Part shown: one piece after another, positions 24,469 through 33,867 of the stretch | Layout of the letters: every line of letters begins with the position of its first letter | How positions within the stretch are numbered: the stretch's first letter is position 1 | NCBI RefSeq assembly: GCF_900113665.1 | Contig: NZ_FOQD01000019.1 | Coordinates: 81,382-145,381 of the forward strand | Source of the DNA: Planctomicrobium piriforme | GTDB lineage: Bacteria; Planctomycetota; Planctomycetia; Planctomycetales; Planctomycetaceae | Reading direction: 5' to 3' | Length of the DNA: 64,000 nt | The notes under the pieces: generated by a model | The model's database searches: none | Seen by the model: the letters and a program-made list of their open reading frames with translations, nothing else | What the model was told of the DNA's origin: nothing | Made by a program: the position numbers and the translations under genes

Positions 24469-25503
24469 ATGCTTCGCTGTTTCGCCTTTCTGAGGATTCT
24501 GCTCCTCGCCACCCCGGTGCTACTGCTGCCGGCGGTCTCCTTTGCTCAGTTGGTCCCCGGATCGGGCACGCTGGTCAATCAGGATAAAATGGAAGACCCG
24601 AAGTTCATCTATACTCCGAACCTGCCCAAGAGCAGCAAGGAAGAAGATGAACAGGTCCGCTACCCCCTGGGGGGCAGCAATAACGGGATGTGGTTCGAAA
24701 GCCCGAAGCGCGGGTCGCCTGACTCCGTGAAATGGGTTGAAGCCCCCGTGGGCGCCCTCCCCGGCAGCACCGGCTGCCTGTATCTGCGAACCCGCGATTC
24801 AGGCGTCCCAGGTCACCCGGGCTACAACTTCCGCAAGGAAGGGGTGCACCAGGCCCAGGACGACTTCATCATGAAAGCCCGTCCGCTGTCGGTCTCGTCA
24901 TCCCCCAGCACGGTTGTCCGGGTTTACCTGCCGGCGTGGGAAAACTGGGAACAGCGGAACGGCGTCTCGTTCGGCCTGCGGGCCGGCATGCAGGGTCCGA
25001 TGGAGAAGGAAAAGGAAACGATCGGCCGCAAGCTCTTCGGTCGCGGTCGCATGACCAAAGTCACCGAAATGGAGCCGTACTATCCCGGCTTCTTCATCCA
25101 GTTCATTCCGGGCAACGATCCCAACAACAAAACCGGCCAGCCGTATGCGATGATCCTGCTGCGGTCTGATGAACTCGGCCACGAAATGCAGGGTCCGGTC
25201 ATCCGCGAACCGGGCTGGTGGACCCTCGGCATGTCGGTCACTCCGGATTCGCGCGTCCACTACTATGCCAGCCCGGGCGTCGACGACCTGACCCAGGCCG
25301 ACTACATCCGCTCTTCGATTCCGTACGGGATTCGCGGAACGACCTTCAACACGATCTTCTTCAACGTCTGCTCGGCCGACAACGGCCAGTCGTGGTCGAC
25401 CCCGTGGATCATCGACGATCCGAGCGTCTATGCCGGAACCGGCAACTACGCTCCGACGCAGCAGGCTCAGATTCCTGCCGCTCCGCAACAGCAGCAGCAG
25501 TAG
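24469..25503 (+). CDS. Exported protein of unknown function
   Basis: 344 residues with a clear signal peptide (LRCFAFLRILLLATPVLLLP then AVSFAQ, cut near residue 26). The mature part is rich in Gly, Pro and aromatics, with stretches such as YPLGGSNNGMWFESPKRG and a Gln-rich C-terminus (AAPQQQQQ). No membrane helices or catalytic motif are recognised. The ATG at 24469 directly precedes the signal peptide; an upstream GTG at 24421 would bury it. It resembles conserved secreted planctomycete proteins of unknown role. An unusual 15-bp inverted repeat and a terminator follow. Confidence 0.75.
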   Translation: MLRCFAFLRILLLATPVLLLPAVSFAQLVPGSGTLVNQDKMEDPKFIYTPNLPKSSKEEDEQVRYPLGGSNNGMWFESPKRGSPDSVKWVEAPVGALPGSTGCLYLRTRDSGVPGHPGYNFRKEGVHQAQDDFIMKARPLSVSSSPSTVVRVYLPAWENWEQRNGVSFGLRAGMQGPMEKEKETIGRKLFGRGRMTKVTEMEPYYPGFFIQFIPGNDPNNKTGQPYAMILLRSDELGHEMQGPVIREPGWWTLGMSVTPDSRVHYYASPGVDDLTQADYIRSSIPYGIRGTTFNTIFFNVCSADNGQSWSTPWIIDDPSVYAGTGNYAPTQQAQIPAAPQQQQQ

Positions 25504-25522
25504 CAAATGTGGATCGGGACGC

Positions 25523-25602
25523 ATTGTCCCGGACGCTGAAGCGGCACTCCTCAGAAAACTGAACCCCGGCATTCCAGGCAAGGCCTGAGCGTCCGGGACA
25601 AT
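25523..25602. repeat. Perfect 15-bp inverted repeat spanning 80 bases
   Basis: ATTGTCCCGGACGCT at 25523-25537 is the exact inverse complement of 25588-25602. The 50-base middle is partly self-complementary. In RNA it would form a long hairpin in the 3' untranslated region of the secreted-protein gene. Confidence 0.7.
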
Positions 25603-25632
25603 CACTGAAGATCGACACCTTCGAAAATGCAC

Positions 25633-25663
25633 AAAGGGCGACCGTTTATCACGGTCGCCCTTT
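25633..25663. terminator. Bidirectional Rho-independent terminator
   Basis: Perfect 13-bp stem AAAGGGCGACCGT / ACGGTCGCCCTTT with loop TTATC between the convergent secreted-protein and sat genes. Confidence 0.85.
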
Positions 25664-25692
25664 GCTGTTTTGTCACATGCAGTCGAAGCCAA

Positions 25693-26952
<1,260 letters not shown>

Positions 26953-27148
26953 CATCTTGCCTTTTGTAGGTTGCAGTCGCCTGGAACAGAAAAGCGGCCG
27001 CGTGGCGCGCAATCCAAGCGTGGAAATCTCATCGATTTCAGGTGGCCGCGAGCCTAGATCATGCGAAAACCCGAGTCAAGAGGGGGTGCGCCGCGGTTGG
27101 GGGAACTCTTGAATCGAGGAAAACGAGATCGCAGACGGGCGAAAAGTA

Positions 27149-27188
27149 ATTTGTCATTGGTCAATGGTCATTTGTCATTGGCCATTGA
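27149..27188. repeat. Dispersed TTTGTCATT repeat, family D copy 1
   Basis: ATTTGTCATTGGTCAATGGT followed by another CATTTGTCATTGGCCATTGA. Copies lie at 30995-31038 and 32389-32430. It sits in the 26953-27316 gap, which otherwise holds only low-complexity CTGGACTCTGGAC words (27224-27280). Confidence 0.65.
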
Positions 27189-27283
27189 GGGACTCGTTGC
27201 GGCGATTCTTCCCTCCTCTGACCCCTGAATCCTGGCCCCTTTTTTTCCGGCTCTGGACTCTGGACCCTCGACTCAACAAAAAA

Positions 27284-27311
27284 GGCTCGGCTCTCTTTCG
27301 AGAGCCGAGCC
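27284..27311 (-). terminator. Rho-independent terminator, minus strand
   Basis: A 12-bp perfect stem GGCTCGGCTCTC / GAGAGCCGAGCC with a 4-base loop; on the minus strand it is followed by TTTTTTGTT. It lies six bases past the stop of the small ORF at 27317-27478, which supports that ORF or a small RNA being transcribed. Confidence 0.85.
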
Positions 27312-27316
27312 CCATA

Positions 27317-27478
27317 TCACTCGAGGATCTGTGATCCCGAGGTTGCCGCGATAGAGATCGCGACTGGAGAACGAGAATTTGCCGAAGCCAATTTCGGCAC
27401 CGTTCTCCCGGTGGCTGCCAGCGACAGCCCGCCGACTGCCTTAGGCAGTGCCACCTCGTTGTTGGCTACTACAGTCAT
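27317..27478 (-). CDS. Putative 53-residue small protein ahead of a terminator
   Basis: Starts ATG at 27478, with AAAGGAGGT about 15 bases upstream and an in-frame CTG at the ideal distance, so the exact start is unclear. The peptide (MTVVANNEVALPKAVGGLSL ... SISIAATSGSQILE-like end) is Ala/Ser/Val-rich with no charge cluster and no recognisable family. The terminator right after the stop is the best evidence that this is a transcription unit; it could equally be a small RNA. The 302 bases upstream (27479-27780) show no other gene. Confidence 0.4.
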   Translation of the reverse strand: MTVVANNEVALPKAVGGLSLAATGRTVPKLASANSRSPVAISIAATSGSQILE

Positions 27479-27780
27479 GTTCCACAGGACCACCTCCTTT
27501 CTGCTTAAATTTCCCGCTTCTGCCGGCTTCGCCTGTCCGGCTGCTTCGCAGGCTCCAGTCCCGCCGAGCTGCGTTGGGCTCGGCACAACAACCACATTCT
27601 TGCAGAACCAAAGTCACAGACAAGAGGAATCCGGGACAGGTTCGTGATTTTTGATACGCCCGCCACAACCCTCACATTCGCACCGGTTTTCGCCTGAAGT
27701 CCGACCGAGGTGATGTTGCCATTTCGCCACAGAATGGAATTTTCAGTCTGCGCGGCAGCTGTTTCTGACCTAGCGTTTTC

Positions 27781-29610
27781 ATGACGCCCCGGCCAACGGC
27801 CCATTCCGACGTGCCCGGCCCTTCGTTTCTCGCCAGCACCGCCCACAGACTCCTTATGAATTCTTCGCTTAACGGACCTGAAACCACGCTGACGAACCGG
27901 CTCTTTGCCGTCGCTGTGTTGCTCACCTGCGGGCTGATCATGGCGATGAATCAGGCCGATCCCGACCTGTGGGGACACGTTCAATACGGACGCGAACTCC
28001 TGCAGAACGGCGTCCTCCCCCGCACGACCACCTGGAGTTTCGCGGAGAAGGAATTCGTCTGGATCAATCACGAAATTCTCGCCGAAGTTGCCCTGGCCTG
28101 GACGGAAGACCATCTCGGCGTCTGGGGACTCACGCTCGGAAAATACGCCATCAGTCTGCTGGTGGTGGGACTGGTGTACTGGCAGGCCCGACGGCACGGC
28201 GTCAGCCCGGTCACGATTGGCCCGATGTGTCTGGTGATGGCCCTGGCGATGGAATTTCACTGGCATCTGCGTCCGCAGGTGTTCGGCTACCTGTTCTTCG
28301 CCCTGATGCTCTGGATTCTCAGTGCCGCATTTGCTGACTGGCCGCAGATCGTCTCAGGCGAAAAGCGTTCTTCCAGCCGCTTATGGAACCTGCTCTGGCT
28401 CGCGCCGCTGATGACGCTGTGGGCGAATACCCACGGCAGCTTCCCGGCGGGAATCTGTGTTGCGGCCGCAGCGCTCGGTCTGAGAGGGGCCGAACTGCTG
28501 CTGCCGGCACTTCTGCGAAAAGCGGCTCCAGCCGGGGCAACCGCCAGCACCGTCCGCAATCAGTTGGCATTGCTGGTCGGCATGGGTCTCCTGTTGCTGG
28601 GGGCGACGCTGGTCAATCCGTACGGCGGCGAAATGTACGTCTGGCTGTGGGAAGCCCTCCGCGTTCCCTGCGCCGAGATCGAGGACTGGGAACTGCTGCC
28701 GCTCTGGACCGCATCCCGCGAATCGCTCTGTGCCTGGATCATTCTCGGCAGCACCGTTTTCGCCGTTCGTCAGTCCAAGCAACGTGACTGGACGCAAATC
28801 ATCATCTTCGCACTTGTCGCCTGGCAGTCGATCATGCACATCCGGCACCTGCCGATGCTGGCTCTGGTCTGGGGAAGCTGGTTCGCCGTCCCGGTCGATC
28901 AATGGCGACGTGCCATCGCCTCGAACTTTTCCACAGGCACTGAGTCCGCCTCGCCGCGTCCCCGCCGCCTCGGCTTGATCGCTGCGTCGCTCTGCGTCTG
29001 GATTGCCGCCGTCAGCTTTGCCACCTGGCCGAAGCTGGCTCACCTGGAAGTGCGGACCAGCGAATACCCGGTCGATGCGTTCCGTTACATGGCACAGCAT
29101 CACCTGGCCGGACGCACGATCGTAACGTTCAACTGGGCCCAGTACGCGATCGGCTTTTTCGCGAACGCCGGCCTTGATTCAACGGTCGCCTTTGACGGCC
29201 GCTACCGCACCAGCTATTCGCAGGAAATTCTGGACCGGTACTTCGACTTCATCTTCGGAACCGATTACCGCGGCTCACGCTATCGCAGCCCGAACTCCGG
29301 TCCGGTCGACCCGACCCTGGCCCTGACGCTGGACAATCCAGAACTCGTGGTCCTCAGCCGGTTACAGAAGCCATCCGAACGAACCATGCACCAGCAAACT
29401 CACCACTGGACGCTGCTCTATCAGGACGGTCTGAGTCAGGTCTGGGGCCGCCGTGACCTGTTTGGAGAACCTGCGAGCCCGCGCTACATCCCGCCGCCAG
29501 AACGCTGGATCAGCGACACATTCCCGACCGGCGTCGTTCAATACCCGGCCTATCCGCCGAGGCGAGATGATCGCCGCCAGGCAGGAATCGGGACGTCTGC
29601 GGAACTGTGA
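27781..29610 (+). CDS. Polytopic membrane protein, GT-C-like
   Basis: 609 residues with about ten hydrophobic helices over residues 38-430 and a soluble C-terminal part. The first loop contains ADPDLWGHVQYGRELLQNG and PRTTTWSFAEKEFVWINHEI, the acidic DxW(x)H loop found in a family of GT-C-fold glycosyltransferase-like membrane proteins. A sugar-transfer role is inferred from that fold only. Start ATG 27781 or 27856; neither has a clear ribosome site, and the shorter form keeps all helices. It is monocistronic and convergent with a small membrane protein. Confidence 0.75.
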   Translation: MTPRPTAHSDVPGPSFLASTAHRLLMNSSLNGPETTLTNRLFAVAVLLTCGLIMAMNQADPDLWGHVQYGRELLQNGVLPRTTTWSFAEKEFVWINHEILAEVALAWTEDHLGVWGLTLGKYAISLLVVGLVYWQARRHGVSPVTIGPMCLVMALAMEFHWHLRPQVFGYLFFALMLWILSAAFADWPQIVSGEKRSSSRLWNLLWLAPLMTLWANTHGSFPAGICVAAAALGLRGAELLLPALLRKAAPAGATASTVRNQLALLVGMGLLLLGATLVNPYGGEMYVWLWEALRVPCAEIEDWELLPLWTASRESLCAWIILGSTVFAVRQSKQRDWTQIIIFALVAWQSIMHIRHLPMLALVWGSWFAVPVDQWRRAIASNFSTGTESASPRPRRLGLIAASLCVWIAAVSFATWPKLAHLEVRTSEYPVDAFRYMAQHHLAGRTIVTFNWAQYAIGFFANAGLDSTVAFDGRYRTSYSQEILDRYFDFIFGTDYRGSRYRSPNSGPVDPTLALTLDNPELVVLSRLQKPSERTMHQQTHHWTLLYQDGLSQVWGRRDLFGEPASPRYIPPPERWISDTFPTGVVQYPAYPPRRDDRRQAGIGTSAEL

Positions 29611-29637
29611 AAGAGCAAAATATCACGTCATAGTCAC

Positions 29638-29877
29638 TCACGATTCGTGAGGCTGTTTCGTCAACGCTACAGCAATCCGCTCAAGCGCAGACTCGACTCG
29701 GTCCATGTGCTGAATCGAACGGTTGAAGTGCGCAGCCGATTGCTCGCGGAACTTGGCAGAAAGTTCGACTTCACGACGATAAATATTTAGCCGACAGCGT
29801 TCGTTGTAGAGCCACCAGAGGCTGATGCCGATCAAGATCGCCCATGGATATTTGTCCAAATCTATGTCCCTTGCCAT
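29638..29877 (-). CDS. Small single-helix membrane protein
   Basis: 79 residues: one membrane helix (YPWAILIGISLWWLY, about 10-24), followed by a positively charged, coiled-coil-like helix (RRREVELSAKFREQ-like, then HMDRVESALERIAVAL). No family is recognised. The helix-plus-coil layout could be a small scaffold or partner of a larger membrane protein. It sits between convergent genes and ends 27 bases after the GT-C-like gene; the protein-like pattern makes coding likely, though not certain. Confidence 0.55.
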   Translation of the reverse strand: MARDIDLDKYPWAILIGISLWWLYNERCRLNIYRREVELSAKFREQSAAHFNRSIQHMDRVESALERIAVALTKQPHES

Positions 29878-29933
29878 TTGCGAGCTGTTGACTGTTGTTT
29901 TGGTTCGCTCCTGCGCGGCTCATCCACTAACCC

Positions 29934-30971
29934 CTACTTCCCCATCCAATCCGCAATCCACAACTGACTCGTCCCATCCGCGCCGCGGCTGCTGGTCCAC
30001 ATCAGTTTCTTGCCGTCGTTGCTGAAGACGGGTAACACGTCTGCTTTTTCCTGAAATGTGATCCGCTCCACTTCGCCGCCGGTGAACGTCGTGTCGGTGC
30101 TGGCGATGTCCATCGTCCATAGGTCGAAGTTTGCCCCTTGCGGCCCGCGCGCGTAGTCGGCCCGGGTCCAGATGATCTTCTTGCCGCTCGGGTGAAAGTA
30201 GGGAGCCCAGTTGACGGTATTCAGATCATCGGTGAGCTGGACCTCGTGCTTGCCGTCCACTGAGATCGCATAGAGCTGCAACATGTGTTCCTGCTGGCGG
30301 TCGCTGCGGAAGATGACCCACTTGCCGTCTGGCGAAAAGAATGGCCCGCCGTCGTAGCCCGGCACATTGGTGAGCTGGCGAACGTTCTTCCCGTCGGCAT
30401 CCATGATGTACAGATCGGGATCGCCATCGCGCGTTGACGTGAAAACAATCTGCTTGCCGTCGGCCGAGTAACTCCCTTCGGCGTCATAACCGGGGGAATC
30501 TGTCAATTGCTGCATGCCTGATCCGTCGGGGTTGCAGACGTAGAGTTCCATGTAGGGATCGAAATCCCACTGATAGCGACGCTTCGCTCCCGACGCCTGT
30601 TCCGCCTTCGCGTCTGCTTCGAGCTTGTCCATGTCGGGATGCGTATGCGCCGAGGCAAAGAGAATCTTCTTGCCGTCAGGCGTGAAGTACGCACACGTCG
30701 TCCGACCGCGACCGGGGCTGAGTTTCTTCGGTTCGCCGCCGTCCAGAGCCTGCACATAAATCTGATAGAACGGATAACCTGACGGGTACGCCTGATAGAC
30801 AATCGACTTGTCGTCCGGCGAAAAATACCCTTCGCCCGCCCGTGAGAAATCGGTCGTCACCTGACGAATGTTCGAGAGATGCCGTGCCTCTTCAGACGCA
30901 ACATCGTCCGCCAATGCCGCAGCTTGCATGCAAACGAGAATCAGCAATGTCAGCCAGATTCGAACACTCAT
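29934..30971 (-). CDS. Exported TolB-like beta-propeller (PD40 repeats) protein
   Basis: 345 residues with a signal peptide (LTLLILVCMQAAALA). The mature part is a series of about six WD40/PD40 blades, each with a [FY]SPDGK-type turn: YFSPDDKSIVYQAY, YFTPDGKKILFASA, YSADGKQIVFTSTRDGDPDL, FFSPDGKWVIFRSD, YFHPSGKKIIWTRA and FSNDGKKLMWTSSRG. Propellers like TolB bind proteins in the periplasm. Tol-Pal genes are not beside it, so its partner is unknown. A peptidase domain, common after such propellers, is absent. Confidence 0.88.
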   Translation of the reverse strand: MSVRIWLTLLILVCMQAAALADDVASEEARHLSNIRQVTTDFSRAGEGYFSPDDKSIVYQAYPSGYPFYQIYVQALDGGEPKKLSPGRGRTTCAYFTPDGKKILFASAHTHPDMDKLEADAKAEQASGAKRRYQWDFDPYMELYVCNPDGSGMQQLTDSPGYDAEGSYSADGKQIVFTSTRDGDPDLYIMDADGKNVRQLTNVPGYDGGPFFSPDGKWVIFRSDRQQEHMLQLYAISVDGKHEVQLTDDLNTVNWAPYFHPSGKKIIWTRADYARGPQGANFDLWTMDIASTDTTFTGGEVERITFQEKADVLPVFSNDGKKLMWTSSRGADGTSQLWIADWMGK

Positions 30972-30994
30972 GAAAAGCTTTCACCGGAGGGGAA

Positions 30995-31038
30995 ATTGTC
31001 ATTTGTCATTTGTCAATGGTCATTTGTCATTTGCGAAT
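30995..31038. repeat. Dispersed TTTGTCATT repeat, family D copy 2
   Basis: ATTGTCATTTGTCATTTGTC followed by AATGGTCATTTGTCATTTGC, just upstream of the propeller gene start. Confidence 0.65.
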
Positions 31039-31096
31039 AGGGGGGACTAATACCTATCTCCTACTTCCTAACACCTCCCCACTATCCACCACCCAC

Positions 31097-32263
31097 TTAC
31101 TTCGCAAACCCCTCATACACCTTGTTGATCTCATCAGCACCCAATGCTCCATCGTGAATCCAGATGCCGTACTTGAAGTGCAGGTCTTCGCCGGCTTTCA
31201 GTTCGCGGGCATGAGCCGGTTGCGGTTCCGGGGTCTCGGCGGTGTAGGCGCCTGCGCCGAAGGGATTGATCGAGAACAAACCGTAATCGCGGACGTGGTA
31301 ACGTGACGCCCAGGGATTTTTCGGCGAATCCATGATCGCGACGCCGAAGACATGGCCGTCGACGGGGCCGTTGTAGTTCACCCAGTGTGACGGCTTGCCC
31401 CAGGCTTCTTTGGTGCCGTTCGCCCCGTCGGCATTCGTCACCGGCCCGCCGCCTGCGTATTCTCGCATGCTGTTAGGAAGACGGATTGCAAACATCCCTT
31501 CCTTCGTGTCCCCGATTTTGACGCTCTCGCCAGCGGCGCTGAGCTTCACATCGTAGGTCATAAGACGATTGGGGTAGAACGACACCGTAGTCTCTTCCTT
31601 CAGCACCGGTGCGTCTTTCTTGTCGAGCCAGTGGCTCACGAATTTGATGACCGCGGGATTTCCCTTGCCTTGCTCCACTTCCACGCTCTGCACCGCGACC
31701 CGGCTTTCTTCCATCCAGAACTTGATGCCGTTGATTTCATCGACTGAAAACCAGATGCCCTTGTGATGCGGATGGTCATAGAAGTCCGGCGAGAGCTTGT
31801 CTTTGATCGGCAGCGGATTGTCATTGATGAGCCGCGTCACGGTCGCCGCAAGAGGAGCGACGTCGCTGCGGTTGATCCAACCGTTCCGCGCGGAAATCCA
31901 CAGTTTGTTCCCATCAACGCGATCGACCGTCAACACGTCCCCATAATGGGCCACCCGGGCGGCGCCTTCATCGGCGGTGAGCGGAGCGATTTCCGAAACG
32001 ACGAACACCTTGCGAGCCGGCGAATCCGGCTGCTGCGTCGAAACCGCTTCTTTCAGCAGTTCAAATCCGCCGGGGCCAGTCACCGGCTGGAAGAACGGCT
32101 TGCGGCGGCCGGGACCGAATCGAAACACGGTGAACACGTCGTCACCGAGCATGACTTTCACGCTTTCCCGCTGCTTGTCGAGAGTGACCTTCTGGTCTTC
32201 GGCAAAAGCGACAGAACAGACCACCAGCCAGGCCAGACATCCAGCAGCGAATCGACGCATCAT
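31097..32263 (-). CDS. Exported PmoA-like DUF6807 protein
   Basis: 388 residues with a signal peptide (FAAGCLAWLVVCSVAFA). The family block YDHPHHKGIWFSVDEINGIKFW is clear, with two histidines. These proteins are annotated 'PmoA family' but show no relation to methane monooxygenase activity; their function is unknown and they are abundant in planctomycetes, often near carbohydrate genes. Adjacent ATGs at 32263 and 32260 both follow AGGAGA. It lies 125 bases upstream of the propeller gene on the same strand, so the two could be co-transcribed through repeat D. Confidence 0.85.
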   Translation of the reverse strand: MMRRFAAGCLAWLVVCSVAFAEDQKVTLDKQRESVKVMLGDDVFTVFRFGPGRRKPFFQPVTGPGGFELLKEAVSTQQPDSPARKVFVVSEIAPLTADEGAARVAHYGDVLTVDRVDGNKLWISARNGWINRSDVAPLAATVTRLINDNPLPIKDKLSPDFYDHPHHKGIWFSVDEINGIKFWMEESRVAVQSVEVEQGKGNPAVIKFVSHWLDKKDAPVLKEETTVSFYPNRLMTYDVKLSAAGESVKIGDTKEGMFAIRLPNSMREYAGGGPVTNADGANGTKEAWGKPSHWVNYNGPVDGHVFGVAIMDSPKNPWASRYHVRDYGLFSINPFGAGAYTAETPEPQPAHARELKAGEDLHFKYGIWIHDGALGADEINKVYEGFAK

Positions 32264-32388
32264 CTTCTCCTGTTGCGAATCGGAACATTTGGATTGAACC
32301 CGCTGCCGCCGATGGCGTCAAGCGGGGGAAGCGGCCCGCGGCGAGAGTCAGCTTTTATTGACGAGACTTCTGCAAAGGAAATCAAAGA

Positions 32389-32430
32389 AATTTGTCATTT
32401 GTCAATGGTCATTTGTCATTGGCCATTGAT
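32389..32430. repeat. Dispersed TTTGTCATT repeat, family D copy 3
   Basis: TTTGTCATTTGTCAATGGTC then ATTTGTCATTGGCCATTGAT, almost identical to copy 1. Confidence 0.65.
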
Positions 32431-32433
32431 GAG

Positions 32434-32656
32434 GAGGGTGCGGCTTGAGGCGTGAGACCTGAGGTGTTGCGGCGGAGCCAGAGACATTCTCTCTTTCCCT
32501 CAAGCCTCAGGTCTCAAGCCTGTTCCCTGCTTCTGGCACTGGACACTCGACTCTGGACTCTGGACTTTTCCCGACACTCAACACTCAGCCCTCAGCACTC
32601 AACCCCTCTGGCACTCGACGCTGGACACTGGACTCCGAACACTCGACACTACCCCT
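32434..32656. repeat. Low-complexity CACTCGAC/CTCTGGAC/CCTCAAGCC spacer
   Basis: About 220 bases of degenerate tandem words: CTCAAGCCTCAGGTCTCAAG, CACTCGACTCTGGACTCTGG, CACTCAACACTCAGCCCTCA and CACTCGACGCTGGACACTGG. No gene. It runs to within two bases of the aroC start codon, so it forms that gene's leader. Confidence 0.65.
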
Positions 32657-32657
32657 C

Positions 32658-33788
<1,131 letters not shown>

Positions 33789-33828
33789 GCGTGAGCGAGG
33801 GATGGCGCGACCATCGGAACATGCAATT

Positions 33829-33863
33829 GCTGAACGCTGACTGCTGAAAGCTGACCGCTCTCC
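33829..33863. repeat. Dispersed repeat family C copy 4
   Basis: ACGCTGACTGCTGAAAGCTG followed by ACCGCTCTCC, ending five bases before the ATG of the next gene. Confidence 0.5.
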
Positions 33864-33867
33864 ACCG

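Noticed and set aside
24096..24587. 163-residue plus-strand reading frame before the secreted protein
   Set aside because: It begins in repeat A and overlaps the signal-peptide gene in another frame; composition looks random.
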